Counted from the first letter of the stretch, positions 8,540 to 19,323 are shown. The stretch: DNA of 59,686 nt from Agrilactobacillus composti DSM 18527 = JCM 14202 (GCF_001436375.1 NZ_AZGA01000006.1:1-59686); one strand, 5' to 3'. The notes: a model not told the origin generated them from the letters alone. A program made the numbers and translations.

Positions 8540-8725
8540 GACTAACCTCCAATAAATTAATTTTAAAAATTGTTGTCACATCACAGATATACTTATCAAT
8601 CTGCTTTTCGTCAGAACCGCGGTTCAAGTATCCAGTTCATACTATACCGCAGCATTATTATAAAGGCGACCACGGATATGGTCACAATTTTCTAACATTT
8701 TGCGAACAGTCTTTATAAATATAGC

Positions 8726-8773
8726 TTGTATTTTACAACATGTAATACTATAATTACATGTTGTAAAATACAA
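8726..8773. promoter_or_regulatory. 48-bp palindromic operator and divergent promoter
   Basis: Two perfectly complementary 21-base arms (8726-8746 and 8753-8773) flank six bases. Each arm itself contains TTGTA-N3-TACAA or its mirror, so several overlapping operator dyads are present. On the plus strand TTGTAT (8726-8731), a 17-base gap and TATAAT (8749-8754) form a promoter for the TauE/SafE gene. By symmetry a minus-strand TTGTAT faces tetR, with TATAGT closer than ideal (15 bases). This fits occupancy by two TetR dimers. Confidence 0.8.
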
Positions 8774-8800
8774 TATCATCCAAAAGGGAAGTAATCAAGT

Positions 8801-9550
8801 ATGACCTACTTATTTCTTGGGATTTTTGGCTTAGTTATTGGTACTTTTGTCGTTTTATTTGGTGGGGGCGGGGCCGCTATTTACCTTGGCCTACTCACTG
8901 GCCTGTTAGGTCTACCAGCCGCATCCGCAGCTTCTACCTCATTAGTAACCGTTCTCCCCTCACTGATTGTTGGTGCGTGGACTTACTACCGTCAAGGTAA
9001 AGTTAAGGTAAAACTCGGTAATCAAATGTTAATCACTGCTGTTCCAGCTGTTGTAATTGGTTCATTAGTTTCCAAACTCATCCCCGATCACTTGTACAAA
9101 TGGATTATTGGTATCGTGTTAATCATTTTGGGCCTTAACATGCTCTTTCAAAAATCGCAAGCTAGCGGGCCCAGTAACAAACTCTCCCGTAGTATTCAAA
9201 TCAAAGCCGGTTTGTTTGGTATTGTCGGTGGTCTGATGGTTGGAGTCGCAGGTATGAGCGGCGGTGCCCCCATTATTGCCGGTTTGTTTTTGATGGGCCT
9301 ACCTACGATAAATGCTGCAGCAACTTCTGCTTACGTGTTGGTCTTTATGTCCGCAATAGGCACTATTTTTCACATTGCTGGGGGTCAAGTCGACTGGTCG
9401 GTTGGAATCAGCTTAATGATTGGCTCACTCGTTGGTGCTGCAATTGCCCCAACATTGTTAAATAAGTTAACCCAAACTAAAGCCGGAAATTATTTAAAAC
9501 CACTAATTGCAATTTTTCTAGCAGCTTTAGGGTTAAAAACATTGTTCTAG
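8801..9550 (+). CDS. TauE/SafE family membrane transporter
   Basis: A 249-residue polytopic protein of about eight helices with the duplicated half-repeat of the TauE/SafE family: GGGGAAIYLGLLTGLLGLPAA near the start and GVAGMSGGAPIIAGLFLMG in the middle. Family members export sulfite, sulfoacetate or other organic anions. AAAAGGGAAG precedes the ATG. Promoter and operator lie directly upstream, opposite the TetR gene, so the gene is probably inducible. Substrate not identifiable. Confidence 0.88.
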   Translation: MTYLFLGIFGLVIGTFVVLFGGGGAAIYLGLLTGLLGLPAASAASTSLVTVLPSLIVGAWTYYRQGKVKVKLGNQMLITAVPAVVIGSLVSKLIPDHLYKWIIGIVLIILGLNMLFQKSQASGPSNKLSRSIQIKAGLFGIVGGLMVGVAGMSGGAPIIAGLFLMGLPTINAAATSAYVLVFMSAIGTIFHIAGGQVDWSVGISLMIGSLVGAAIAPTLLNKLTQTKAGNYLKPLIAIFLAALGLKTLF

Positions 9551-9553
9551 CCT

Positions 9554-9609
9554 AAATAGTGTCATTCGTAAAGCTAGGCCTTAAGGCTGCTGAACGAATG
9601 ACGCTATTT
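9554..9609. terminator. Large hairpin between convergent TauE/SafE genes
   Basis: AAATAGTGTCATTCGT (9554-9569) pairs with ACGAATGACGCTATTT (9594-9609) over 16 bases with one G-T pair, and a smaller hairpin lies in the loop. It sits between two convergent stops and probably ends transcription from both sides, although the T tracts are short. Confidence 0.6.
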
Positions 9610-9636
9610 GCGTATCTGAATATAGAACTTGCACAA

Positions 9637-10413
9637 TTATCCCATTATAAATTGGAACACCGCAATAAAGATGGAAAATATTGCCACGACTCTTTTAAGC
9701 AACTTTTGATTAATTCTATGGCCATTTTGACTGCCGATATACACGCCAACACCATGGGCAATCAGGGCCACAGGAATAATAGCACCAATAATTTTTAGAT
9801 CTGAATTCAGAATATAGCCCGCAGCCGAAGGGATGCCGATAAAAATTGAATTAAAAAGCGAAATTGCCACCGCTTCATGGGCTTGAATACCCAACATGAT
9901 CAAAATTGGCAAAACAATAATTGGTCCACCAGCACCAGTCACGGCACAGATAAAACCAGTCACAAAACCGATGCTAATTAAAGTAGCGTTCCCCGGTGTT
10001 TTCTGCTGAACTTTAGCCGCATCTTTTCGACATAGTATCATGATACCTGATAGTAAAACGACACAATATAAAATAATCCGCATCAGATCTTCGGGAATCA
10101 GCAAATTGACTTTAACTCCAAGAAAGCTGGCTAGAAAACTGCCGATACTGAGGATACTGGCCAGTCTCAAATTTAACAATCGATGCCGATAGTAATTAAA
10201 GCTCCCCAACAATCCAGAGACAATAAAGGCCGCAAAACTTAAAGCCAAAGCTTCAACTGTGCCCAAATGCAACACACTGACGTAAAAGATGGGCAACAAA
10301 AAACCAGCGATGCCACTAATGCCTACTAACAACCCGATTATTAAATTCACAATAGCGATTAAAATCATCATTATAAACCTCGTTATCTCTATTCTAACAA
10401 TCAAACTTGGCAT
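9637..10413 (-). CDS. TauE/SafE family membrane transporter (second copy type)
   Basis: A polytopic protein of about 258 residues with family patterns IIGLLVGISGIAGFLLPIFY and FICAVTGAGGPIIVLPILI. It is only distantly similar to the neighbouring TauE/SafE protein, so the pair is not a recent duplication. Two starts are plausible: 10413 (MPSLIV, preceded by GAGGTGA) and 10371 (MMILIAIV, preceded by GAGG). The first gives an extra basic N-terminus. It has no dedicated regulator. Substrate unknown. Confidence 0.87.
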   Translation of the reverse strand: MPSLIVRIEITRFIMMILIAIVNLIIGLLVGISGIAGFLLPIFYVSVLHLGTVEALALSFAAFIVSGLLGSFNYYRHRLLNLRLASILSIGSFLASFLGVKVNLLIPEDLMRIILYCVVLLSGIMILCRKDAAKVQQKTPGNATLISIGFVTGFICAVTGAGGPIIVLPILIMLGIQAHEAVAISLFNSIFIGIPSAAGYILNSDLKIIGAIIPVALIAHGVGVYIGSQNGHRINQKLLKRVVAIFSIFIAVFQFIMG

Positions 10414-10508
10414 TATCACCTCAGTTTTCCACTAACAACTATAAAAAGGCGGATATCCCTTCAAAACTCCAAGATATCTACCTAAATTGTGCTATTTTTA
10501 AAATAAGC

Positions 10509-11006
10509 TCACAGTAACTTGCGCATGTAATACTCATCATAATAATGATTGTCCATATAAATAGAATCCTTGCGCATGCCTTCAATGGCAAAGCCATTTT
10601 TTTCATAAAGTTGCCGGGCGATTTTATTATTGCTGATGACGGTTAATTCCAAGCGATGGATGGCGTTGGCCTGACTCCAGGCAATGGCCCGTTGAATCAA
10701 ACTAGTGCCGATGCCATGACCAGCATATTGGGCTAAAACCCCCAAAACAATGTAGCCACAATGCTTAACTTTAGCCAAATTAGACCGATTAATTTGAATG
10801 TAACCAATGATTTGATCCGCTACGAAAGCCCCGATGATAACACCAGCACCATCTATCCGCTGGGCTAGTTTCGCCTCATCATAGACGCGCTCCTCAGGCT
10901 GGTAGAGCATAAACTGGGTTTCTAAATCCAATTGCTTCATGCAGGTATATAAAGCTTCGGTTTGTTGGTCCGTGATGGTTTGATATTTGATGGATGTGGT
11001 TGTCAT
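10509..11006 (-). CDS. GNAT family N-acetyltransferase
   Basis: The 165-residue protein has the GNAT motif A (YIVLGVLAQYAGHGIGTSLI, with AGHGIG as the acetyl-CoA loop) and the motif B end NNKIARQLYEKNGFAIEGM, resembling RimJ/RimL-like and aminoglycoside-type acetyltransferases. GGGAGG lies 13 bases upstream. It ends the pre-cassette region: the next feature upstream is the left copy of the hcp-derived repeat, so this gene probably followed hcp before the cassette arrived. Confidence 0.88.
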   Translation of the reverse strand: MTTTSIKYQTITDQQTEALYTCMKQLDLETQFMLYQPEERVYDEAKLAQRIDGAGVIIGAFVADQIIGYIQINRSNLAKVKHCGYIVLGVLAQYAGHGIGTSLIQRAIAWSQANAIHRLELTVISNNKIARQLYEKNGFAIEGMRKDSIYMDNHYYDEYYMRKLL

Positions 11007-11056
11007 GATAAAAACTTAGCCTCCCTAGACGTCAATTCTTTATTATCACCATAACG

Positions 11057-11078
11057 AAAAACTGCAACCAATTCAATA

Positions 11079-11091
<13 letters not shown>
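11057..11091. terminator. Terminator at the left repeat (hcp-type terminator copy)
   Basis: AAAAACTGCAACC (11057-11069) pairs with GGCTGCAGTTTTT (11079-11091) with one mismatch. It has A and T tracts on both sides and so can act in both directions. It is the diverged sister of the terminator at 17693-17728 and ends the GH1 transcript. Confidence 0.8.
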
Positions 11092-12615
<1,524 letters not shown>

Positions 12616-13554
12616 TTAACTAATGTTTTTCTCCGCCATTCCAGTATGATCCTGGGCCATGAATAAGCTATATAAGGCGCCAAACAGATTCGCATCATTG
12701 CCAAAGGCAGCTTGTTTAATTTTTGGTCTGCTTAAACTCTCTTTCACAATCATATTTTCGTTTAATAATGCATCATACTGGGCATTGATTGTCTCCGTAA
12801 CTATCCCTTGGCGACTTATCCCACCACCAATTGCAAAAGTTGTTAAATCAACAACGGTTTGTATATTTAAAATTAGATAGGCAACATTTCGACAATATTG
12901 CTGAAATGGTATGACCGCCCTTGAATCGCCATTTTGAATATGCTGAAATACTGCCAACCCATTATCTTGATTTTTGGGAAGACCTATTTTATCAGCAATC
13001 GTCTTAACCATGCCTACTGCGGAAGCATTAATACCCACGATGCCGCGATTCATACTTTGACTAGTATCTGTGAACATAAAACTTAATTCGCCGGCTTGAA
13101 AATGGGACCCGTAAAATAATTGGCCATTTAAGATTAAACCACCGCCAACACCTGTTCCTAAAATGATTGCAGCACCATTTTGGACATCCTTCAATGACCC
13201 TAACCAAAGCTCTGCTAATGCGCCCGCTTTACCATCATTTTCCACATGCACGCTGATTTCTAGTCCATAGCGCTTATGGATCAACTCTGGGAAATTGATT
13301 TTATCCAGAAATGGTAAGGACCCACCATGGTATACAATGCCAGTTGCTGGATCAACTTGTCCTGGCACACTAATGGCAATACCAGAAATATGCTGACTAT
13401 GTTGGTCTAATATACGATAAATGACGGCCATAAAAGTCCCCAAATCTTGAGCTGGGGTCTTAACTTTATCATGTATAATCATTTCACCAGCATGATTGAT
13501 CACCGCATATTTCAAATTGGTACCACCAATATCGATACATAAGAAATCATGCAT
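12616..13554 (-). CDS. ROK family sugar kinase, beta-glucoside kinase-like
   Basis: The ROK protein is 312 residues from the chosen start. The ATP phosphate motif DIGGTN is at residues 8-13, VENDGKAGALAE is the sugar-binding/catalytic region with the base Asp, and ILGTGVGGGLI follows. The zinc cysteine motif CxCGxxGCxE of many ROK proteins is absent, as in beta-glucoside kinases of the BglK type. The ORF is open further upstream, but GGGGGG lies eight bases before the ATG at 13554. It sits between the GH78-like and GH1 genes; cytoplasmic phosphorylation of an imported beta-glucoside would provide the GH1 substrate. Specificity is inferred from context. Confidence 0.85.
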   Translation of the reverse strand: MHDFLCIDIGGTNLKYAVINHAGEMIIHDKVKTPAQDLGTFMAVIYRILDQHSQHISGIAISVPGQVDPATGIVYHGGSLPFLDKINFPELIHKRYGLEISVHVENDGKAGALAELWLGSLKDVQNGAAIILGTGVGGGLILNGQLFYGSHFQAGELSFMFTDTSQSMNRGIVGINASAVGMVKTIADKIGLPKNQDNGLAVFQHIQNGDSRAVIPFQQYCRNVAYLILNIQTVVDLTTFAIGGGISRQGIVTETINAQYDALLNENMIVKESLSRPKIKQAAFGNDANLFGALYSLFMAQDHTGMAEKNIS

Positions 13555-13592
13555 CCTTGCCACCCCCCCTTGTATTTCCTTGATTAATAACT

Positions 13593-15176
13593 TCAATCAT
13601 TGCCCAGAAGATACTTTCTAATTAAATATGTGGGCGTACAACTCCAGGCATGGCAAAAACTATTGATCGCCAAACTATTGTAAGGTGAAAAATCAGGTTG
13701 TTCTGGTTTAAAAGCTTCCCAAAATGTATCCGCCCCATAATGAACCATTGCACCCCAATAATCCTTTAGTAACTTGACAGCTTCTTCCTTGTGGCCAGAT
13801 TTAAATAAGGCTTCATCAATATGATGATACATATACGGTGTAGCAACCCCCTTAACAGGAAATAACTCAGCAATCGTTTTAGTCATTAGTTGGTAATTCC
13901 CTGCATCAGGCAAAACGCCTGCAAGGACCATCCAACATTGACTGGCAATATTGACTTGCCTTTCAGGGCCACTGACAAATAATCGAGTTGCTTTGTCAAA
14001 AAGTTGTTCTTGACTCGCTGAAACTAGCAGCGTTAATTGGGCTTGATATTTCGAAATATCTGGATCCGTCTTAATTTGGGCGAGTTCAATAAATTGTTTC
14101 AAGGCATAAATTAGTACAGCTTGAGCACTAGTCGTTTTATCAAAATCTTGAGCCCAATCGATAAATACAGGCCAGCCCTTATCTAAATGAAGTAATCCCT
14201 GGGAATCAACTAACGTTAAGGCCAAATCGATACTAGTCTTGGCAACTGGATATAAGTCAATTAACGTTTCTTGGTCCTGATATTGCTGATAGTAATCAAA
14301 CAATATCGACGTAAAGAACAAGCTATAATCATACAAGAAAGTATTGTCTGGAATATCATGCGGTTTCGTGAATACATTGGCGGATATTTTCCCATCAACA
14401 GTTGGCATCCCCCCAAATAGATACAAACAACGCTTAACCAGCTGTTGATTATCAAAAGACGCATAATTTGCTAAAGCTTGCAATCTCAAGTCGCCCAACC
14501 ATAATCTGCGATCTCGTTTTGGACCATCTTCAAAAACATCTTGCATGCAGTCATGCAGTGTTTTTAAACTGACTGCGTCAATCTTATCCAATTCCAAATC
14601 TCCAGTTTTGACCGGCTTCACTTGAGTCATCGTAACTGAACTCTCTGCAATAAATTTTGGATTTGAAAATTGAACTTGCCATTTTGGTGACGTATCAATA
14701 ACTTTGATAGCAACATATCTACAGGCATAGCGGCGGTCTAATTCTAATTTTGCTGGTAGTGTGTCAAGATGAATGTATTCCTCTTGAAGCCATGACTGGC
14801 TCAATAACCCAGTATATGGCTTATTCACATCACCAATTTCCACAGGTTGTTCGGCGAAAATCAGCTGGATATATAGCGGTGCATCCATGGGTGCACCTAC
14901 TGAAGTTAGATCAACACTGAATTTCCCCACATAATGGGTTCCTAGGTCAAAGACGAGTTGTTCATTGCGCCCAAAACTATAAGTTGTTAAATCCTGCATA
15001 GCTTTGTCGTCCGTAACTGCTTCATACCCAAATAGCTTTGCTTCATCTTTAACGATTTTGACCAATCTATTAGGCACTATTGTGTCGTACTGTAATTTGG
15101 GCTTACTTGCGGTGGCTTTATCCAAAAATTTTTGGTTGCGTTCAAATTGAATGGCCGTATCATTTTGAAACTCCAT
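13593..15176 (-). CDS. GH78-like (alpha-L-rhamnosidase type) glycosidase
   Basis: This 527-residue protein has no signal peptide, so it is cytoplasmic. Residues 60-190 look like a beta-sandwich; then an (alpha/alpha)6 catalytic region begins with EDGPKRDRRLWLGDLR (residues 216-231), the GH78 motif holding the acidic residues Asp222 and Asp229. TFWE (Glu487) and INSFCHAWSCTPTYLI near the C-terminus complete the family pattern. It is shorter than classical multi-domain rhamnosidases. GGGGG lies nine bases before ATG 15176, and the longer ORF start overlaps the MFS gene and is rejected. With GH1 and ROK partners, removal of rhamnose from a rhamnosyl-glucoside is the favoured role; other glycuronic or rhamnose-like sugars are possible. 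Confidence 0.78.
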   Translation of the reverse strand: MEFQNDTAIQFERNQKFLDKATASKPKLQYDTIVPNRLVKIVKDEAKLFGYEAVTDDKAMQDLTTYSFGRNEQLVFDLGTHYVGKFSVDLTSVGAPMDAPLYIQLIFAEQPVEIGDVNKPYTGLLSQSWLQEEYIHLDTLPAKLELDRRYACRYVAIKVIDTSPKWQVQFSNPKFIAESSVTMTQVKPVKTGDLELDKIDAVSLKTLHDCMQDVFEDGPKRDRRLWLGDLRLQALANYASFDNQQLVKRCLYLFGGMPTVDGKISANVFTKPHDIPDNTFLYDYSLFFTSILFDYYQQYQDQETLIDLYPVAKTSIDLALTLVDSQGLLHLDKGWPVFIDWAQDFDKTTSAQAVLIYALKQFIELAQIKTDPDISKYQAQLTLLVSASQEQLFDKATRLFVSGPERQVNIASQCWMVLAGVLPDAGNYQLMTKTIAELFPVKGVATPYMYHHIDEALFKSGHKEEAVKLLKDYWGAMVHYGADTFWEAFKPEQPDFSPYNSLAINSFCHAWSCTPTYLIRKYLLGND

Positions 15177-15189
15177 GTATCTTTTCCCC

Positions 15190-16419
15190 CTATTGATTTG
15201 TGTCAAGATCACGATTTATTTTATGGCCTTTTCTCACAATTGCGAAAAATGAAATAACAGCGAGCACTAATAATAAGAATCCTGCGTTCAAAATTGAGAT
15301 GCCACTGGTACTTCCCAAAATCTTGCCGGCATAAGGTGATAGAAAAGATCCAAGATTTGAACCAACTAAAACAATCGACGTATACAATGGCGCTTTGTTA
15401 GGTGATGACGTTTCACTAATGCGATTGAAGATATAGGGGATAATCATTGATCCCACAATACCCATTAATATACAAATACCGTAAATTAAGCTCGCCACTC
15501 GGACCATGCTCACTAGAATTGTCAAAGCGCCCAGTAGAATTAAGCCAAGGGGCAAAATATATTGCTTGAGATATTTATAGCAGTAGCCAAACATAATACC
15601 CCCGATAACGCTTGCAAAATTATAGATACTCCAAGCCGTACTTGCTTGTGTGGCCGTCCCAATATGACTCTCAACAAAGTGTGTGGGTAATTTGATGGCG
15701 AAGACCATAATAGCGATTAAGACAAAGAATGTAAGTACTGCTAAGGCCGCGATTAGCGGCACAGAATTTTGCTGTAGTTTGTTGCCTTGTTGTTCTGCTT
15801 GAGCTTCAGCCTTTTTCTGTTCTTCTTCTTGATGCTGAACAGCCCCACTTTTTAACGGATCTGGTACAAAGAAAATGAATAGAAATAGTGTTGGCACGAA
15901 TAACAGGTATACCCAATAAGCAGCATGCCAGTTGATATTTAGTAATTGACCGGCAAAATAGGTCATTAGTGATGTCCCAACCCCAGCAATTGCTGAACGC
16001 CAGCCCATCAGCTTAGCCCGTTGATCCCCTGAGAAGAAAACACCAATTAAACTGATGGCCAATGGATTGGCTAACCCAATCCCAATACCTAAAACAGCCC
16101 TTGATACTAAAATAACAGTGAAATTGGATGAGAATGCCGGAATAATGGAGCTTACGGTTGCAATTGCCAGCCCAATTACGGCTGTTTGCTTTTGACCAAT
16201 CTTTCTAACAATAATGCCACTGACTAAAACGAATACGGTTACAAAAATTGATACAACTGTGGTCACCAATTCAATATTGACCAGTGACTCATTGGAAAAC
16301 GTCTTAGCCATACCTGGAATCGTTGCATTAATAACACTAGCAGCTTGTTCAACAATATTTAACGATAATAATGCAATGATAATTAAGGCGTTTCTAAAGC
16401 TATGCGTTTTTGTTGCCAT
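15190..16419 (-). CDS. MFS transporter (probable glycoside importer)
   Basis: The 409-residue protein has twelve predicted helices and the MFS loop-2/3 motif in GIIVRKIGQKQTA, plus a central charged loop (EEEQKKAEAQAEQQ) between the halves. GAGGGGG precedes the ATG. It is the first gene of the cassette operon, so it most likely carries the glycoside that the enzymes process. The absence of a PTS permease means uptake without phosphorylation, which makes the ROK kinase meaningful. Drug export is less likely in this setting. Confidence 0.85.
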   Translation of the reverse strand: MATKTHSFRNALIIIALLSLNIVEQAASVINATIPGMAKTFSNESLVNIELVTTVVSIFVTVFVLVSGIIVRKIGQKQTAVIGLAIATVSSIIPAFSSNFTVILVSRAVLGIGIGLANPLAISLIGVFFSGDQRAKLMGWRSAIAGVGTSLMTYFAGQLLNINWHAAYWVYLLFVPTLFLFIFFVPDPLKSGAVQHQEEEQKKAEAQAEQQGNKLQQNSVPLIAALAVLTFFVLIAIMVFAIKLPTHFVESHIGTATQASTAWSIYNFASVIGGIMFGYCYKYLKQYILPLGLILLGALTILVSMVRVASLIYGICILMGIVGSMIIPYIFNRISETSSPNKAPLYTSIVLVGSNLGSFLSPYAGKILGSTSGISILNAGFLLLVLAVISFFAIVRKGHKINRDLDTNQ

Positions 16420-16472
16420 TGTGAATCCCCCTCTAAGTTCAGTGCGTCATCTATATCTTATATTTTATATTT

Positions 16473-16486
16473 ATGAAGCGCTTACG
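16473..16486. promoter_or_regulatory. Candidate cre (CcpA) site in cassette control region
   Basis: The 14 bases ATGAAGCGCTTACG contain the catabolite-responsive-element core AAGCGCTT and agree with the consensus at about 11 of 14 positions. They lie between the divergent MFS operon and AraC gene, where glucose repression of a sugar cassette would be expected. The mismatches at the ends keep confidence low. Confidence 0.4.
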
Positions 16487-16487
16487 T

Positions 16488-16516
16488 TTGTGTTATATTA
16501 TCATTATTGGTAGAAT
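16488..16516 (+). promoter_or_regulatory. Probable promoter of the AraC-family gene
   Basis: TTGTGT (16488-16493) and TAGAAT (16511-16516) are separated by 17 bases and lie about 27 bases before the AraC start. The candidate cre site is just upstream. Confidence 0.5.
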
Positions 16517-16542
16517 ATTAGCTTCTTGAGAGGACAATCTAA

Positions 16543-17676
16543 ATGGATAATATCGCTAAGCTGTTGCGCGAATTTCATCGAGCTTCTAAAGTTTCAGTTT
16601 TTACATTTAATCAGTCTTTAACACCACTTAAAGCGTTCAAACTACCTGTAACACCTGAATTTCCAACGAAATATTTAAAAATTTTCAAAAACTTAAACCA
16701 GCCCGTTTCTCTTTTCAATACTGGTGGTGAAGAATGTTTTAGCGTTATTAAGCTTGACGATGCCAAGAAGACAACCTACATTATTTTATGGGTTAATACG
16801 GCAACGCTTGAAATCACCGGCTATTATGAAGATCGCTTCCCTAGCATCGGCCTACAACGTTTAACAGCTTACACCCGTTTGTTGTACTTTAGCTTATTTC
16901 AAAGTTTCCCCGTTATCTCTGAGCCGACAGAGATTAGCGATATCGCCTTCACTTCAGATAAGAAACACGATTCATCCATCCAATTAAGACGACAGGAGAA
17001 AATATTCCATAACAGTTACGCCAAGGAACAGAAAATGCTTGAAGCACTTGAAAAGGGCAATCAAGTCCAATTTGATAAATGTTTTACGGACTTTATCCAA
17101 AGCGGCAGTTATGGGCAAATGTCTCTTGAAAGTGATTTGCGCAACAAAAAAAACATCGCTATTGCTGCTACAACGCTCATGACCCGCAGTGCCATTAGGG
17201 GCGGTGTTCACCCTGAGGCGGCTTTTGCTTTAAGTGATCAGTGCGTTCAAAGAATTGAGCAACAAAGTGATGTGATTAGTGTAAGTGACTTGGTTCAAGA
17301 AATTGGCACCCTTTTTATTAATCGAATCAAGTCTTCTAAAAAATATTCTAATGACGCAGTGGTCTATATGATTCAAGACTACATCTTTAAAAATTTAGAT
17401 AAAAAAATTAGTTTAGATGAAATTGCAAAAACTGTTGGTTATTCTAAAAATTATCTCTGTCGTATCTTCAAGAAAGATGTTGGCATCACGATTTTTGAGT
17501 ATATTAACATTCAAAGAATTCATGAGGCCAAGAGCCAGATTATCTTCTCAAATCAATCCATTTTTGAAATCGCTAACAATCTTGGCTTTAGTGATCAAAG
17601 TTATCTGACTAAACTTTTCTTGAAATATGAACATACCACGCCAAGCCAATTTCGAAGTAAGTATTTTGTAAGTTAA
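16543..17676 (+). CDS. AraC family transcriptional regulator
   Basis: In this 377-residue protein the C-terminal 100 residues hold the two helix-turn-helix units of AraC/XylS activators: SLDEIAKTVGYSKNYLCRIF and SIFEIANNLGFSDQSYLTKL, ending in the usual TPSQFR. The N-terminal 250 residues match no domain I can name and probably sense the sugar. GAGAGGAC precedes the ATG. It is divergent from the MFS-GH78-ROK-GH1 operon, which it should activate. It is AT-rich like the rest of the cassette and ends at the right-hand terminator and repeat. Confidence 0.9.
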   Translation: MDNIAKLLREFHRASKVSVFTFNQSLTPLKAFKLPVTPEFPTKYLKIFKNLNQPVSLFNTGGEECFSVIKLDDAKKTTYIILWVNTATLEITGYYEDRFPSIGLQRLTAYTRLLYFSLFQSFPVISEPTEISDIAFTSDKKHDSSIQLRRQEKIFHNSYAKEQKMLEALEKGNQVQFDKCFTDFIQSGSYGQMSLESDLRNKKNIAIAATTLMTRSAIRGGVHPEAAFALSDQCVQRIEQQSDVISVSDLVQEIGTLFINRIKSSKKYSNDAVVYMIQDYIFKNLDKKISLDEIAKTVGYSKNYLCRIFKKDVGITIFEYINIQRIHEAKSQIIFSNQSIFEIANNLGFSDQSYLTKLFLKYEHTTPSQFRSKYFVS

Positions 17677-17692
17677 AATTCGACCTCGTATA

Positions 17693-17728
17693 AAAAACTG
17701 CAGCCGATTTAGCTTGGCTGCAGTTTTT
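17693..17728. terminator. Bidirectional terminator between AraC gene and hcp
   Basis: AAAAACTGCAGCC (17693-17705) pairs perfectly with GGCTGCAGTTTTT (17716-17728) around a ten-base loop. The A and T tracts let it serve both the plus-strand AraC gene and minus-strand hcp. The right arm belongs to the 63-bp repeat. Confidence 0.88.
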
Positions 17729-17778
17729 CACTATGTTTATTACATCTGCGGTGTTAAGATCCGGGCCAAATCAGCTTT
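17716..17778 (-). repeat. 63-bp direct repeat, right copy (intact hcp 3' end)
   Basis: These bases are identical to 11079-11141. Here they form the real 3' end of hcp (last 12 codons plus stop at 17740-17742) and one terminator arm. The pair of copies encloses about 6.6 kb with the whole sugar cassette. Weaker similarity continues beyond the perfect repeat through the other terminator arm. Confidence 0.92.
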
Positions 17779-19305
17779 GGCGGTAGTGGTTGGGGTTAAT
17801 TCAAAGTTTTCCACTAAGTAGTTCAACACGTTTGGTGAAACAAAGGCTGGTAATGTTGGGCCTAAGTGGATATTCTTAATGCCTAGAGACAGCAAGGTCA
17901 ATAAGACGCTGACGGCTTTTTGTTCGTACCAAGATAAGACTAGGGTTAGCGGGAGGTCATTGACGCCACAGTCTAGAGCTTCAGCTAAGGCTAAAGCCAC
18001 TTTGATAGCGGCATAGGAATCATTACATTGGCCCATGTCCATCATGCGGGGCAAGCCGTCGATATTGCCTAATTGCAAATCATTGAAGCGGTATTTCCCG
18101 CAGGCTAAGGTTAAGATCAAGGTGTTTTCAGGCGCTTCTTCCACGAATTCAGTGTAGTAGTTCCGACCAACCCGGGCACCATCGCAACCGCCCACTAAGA
18201 TAATGTGCTTCAAATCACCCTTTTGAATGGCGCCGATAACTTTGTCGGCATTGGATAAGACGAAATTATGACCAAAGCCAGTGGTTACCGTATGGCCGCC
18301 ATTGATTCCAGTGAGGGCTTGGGGTTCATCATAGCCGCCAAGTTCCAGGGCTTTTTCAATCATTGGGGTGAAGTCTTTGTCGGCGCCAATGTGGGTCATT
18401 TCTGGATAACCCACGACGGATGTGGTGAAGACTCGGTCATGATAACTCTTGCGTACGGGCATGATACAATTGGTGGTGAATAAAATTGGGGCAGGAATAT
18501 CTTTGAATTCCTTTTGTTGGTTCTGCCAAGCGGTCCCAAAATTCCCCCTTAAATGAGGGTAAGCTTTTAATTCGGGATAACCGTGGGCGGGCAGCATTTC
18601 CCCGTGGGTATAAATGTTGATGCCTTTGCCGGCAGTTTGATCCAACAGCATCTTTAAATCATACAAATCATGGCCAGAAATTACGATGAATGGCCCGGGT
18701 TCAATGGTCAATGGCACTTCCGTTGGCACGGGATTGCCGTAGGTTTCGGTGTTAGCTTGGTCCAATAACTTCATGGCTTCAAAGTTAACGTGGCCCACTT
18801 CCATGGTCAATGGTAATAATTCATCCATCCCCAGGGTGTCATCGCCAAGAGCCCGCAGTGCCTTTAAGAAGAACTTATTCACGGTTTCGCTGGTATAGCC
18901 TAAAACCCCAGCTTGGTGGGCATAAGCGGCCATACCTTTGATACCTAACAAAATTAGGGCTTTCAGGGAGCGAATATCTTCATTAGCTTGCCAAATTTGG
19001 TCCATATCATAAACAGCTACGTCTTTTGCAGCAGCTTTAATTTGATTAATTGTATTTTGAATCACGGGATCATCGAAGTTCACGTTGGTCAAGGTGGTAA
19101 ATAACCCATCCAAAATTAATTGGGCCTGGTCACTATTGAAATCAGCTTCTGGTACAACTTTCGCCAGACCCACCAAAGCACCGATCACATCATCTTGTAA
19201 GTTGGCTGTGGCAATATTTTTACCACAAACGCCCCCCTTCAGGCAGGCTACGCCGCCTTGGGTTTGTTCACATTGAAAACAAAACATATTTTTATCGTCA
19301 GTCAA
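17740..19305 (-). CDS. hcp: Hybrid cluster protein (hydroxylamine / NO reductase)
   Basis: At 521 residues this is slightly shorter than E. coli Hcp. N-terminal cysteines Cys9, Cys12, Cys21 and Cys27 (in FCFQCEQT and GVCGK) bind the cubane cluster. The hybrid-cluster region is visible in TTNCIMPV, GGCDGARVGRNYYTEF, ACGKYRFND and MGQCNDSYAA. Family members reduce hydroxylamine in vitro and nitric oxide in cells, so it is a nitrosative-stress enzyme of the cytoplasm. The start is TTG: AAAGGATGA is correctly spaced for 19305 and too far from the internal ATG. A Crp/FNR-family gene is divergent, a common partner of hcp. Its 3' end is duplicated at 11079-11141. Confidence 0.96.
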   Translation of the reverse strand: MTDDKNMFCFQCEQTQGGVACLKGGVCGKNIATANLQDDVIGALVGLAKVVPEADFNSDQAQLILDGLFTTLTNVNFDDPVIQNTINQIKAAAKDVAVYDMDQIWQANEDIRSLKALILLGIKGMAAYAHQAGVLGYTSETVNKFFLKALRALGDDTLGMDELLPLTMEVGHVNFEAMKLLDQANTETYGNPVPTEVPLTIEPGPFIVISGHDLYDLKMLLDQTAGKGINIYTHGEMLPAHGYPELKAYPHLRGNFGTAWQNQQKEFKDIPAPILFTTNCIMPVRKSYHDRVFTTSVVGYPEMTHIGADKDFTPMIEKALELGGYDEPQALTGINGGHTVTTGFGHNFVLSNADKVIGAIQKGDLKHIILVGGCDGARVGRNYYTEFVEEAPENTLILTLACGKYRFNDLQLGNIDGLPRMMDMGQCNDSYAAIKVALALAEALDCGVNDLPLTLVLSWYEQKAVSVLLTLLSLGIKNIHLGPTLPAFVSPNVLNYLVENFELTPTTTAKADLARILTPQM

Positions 19306-19323
19306 TTGGGGTCATCCTTTCAC

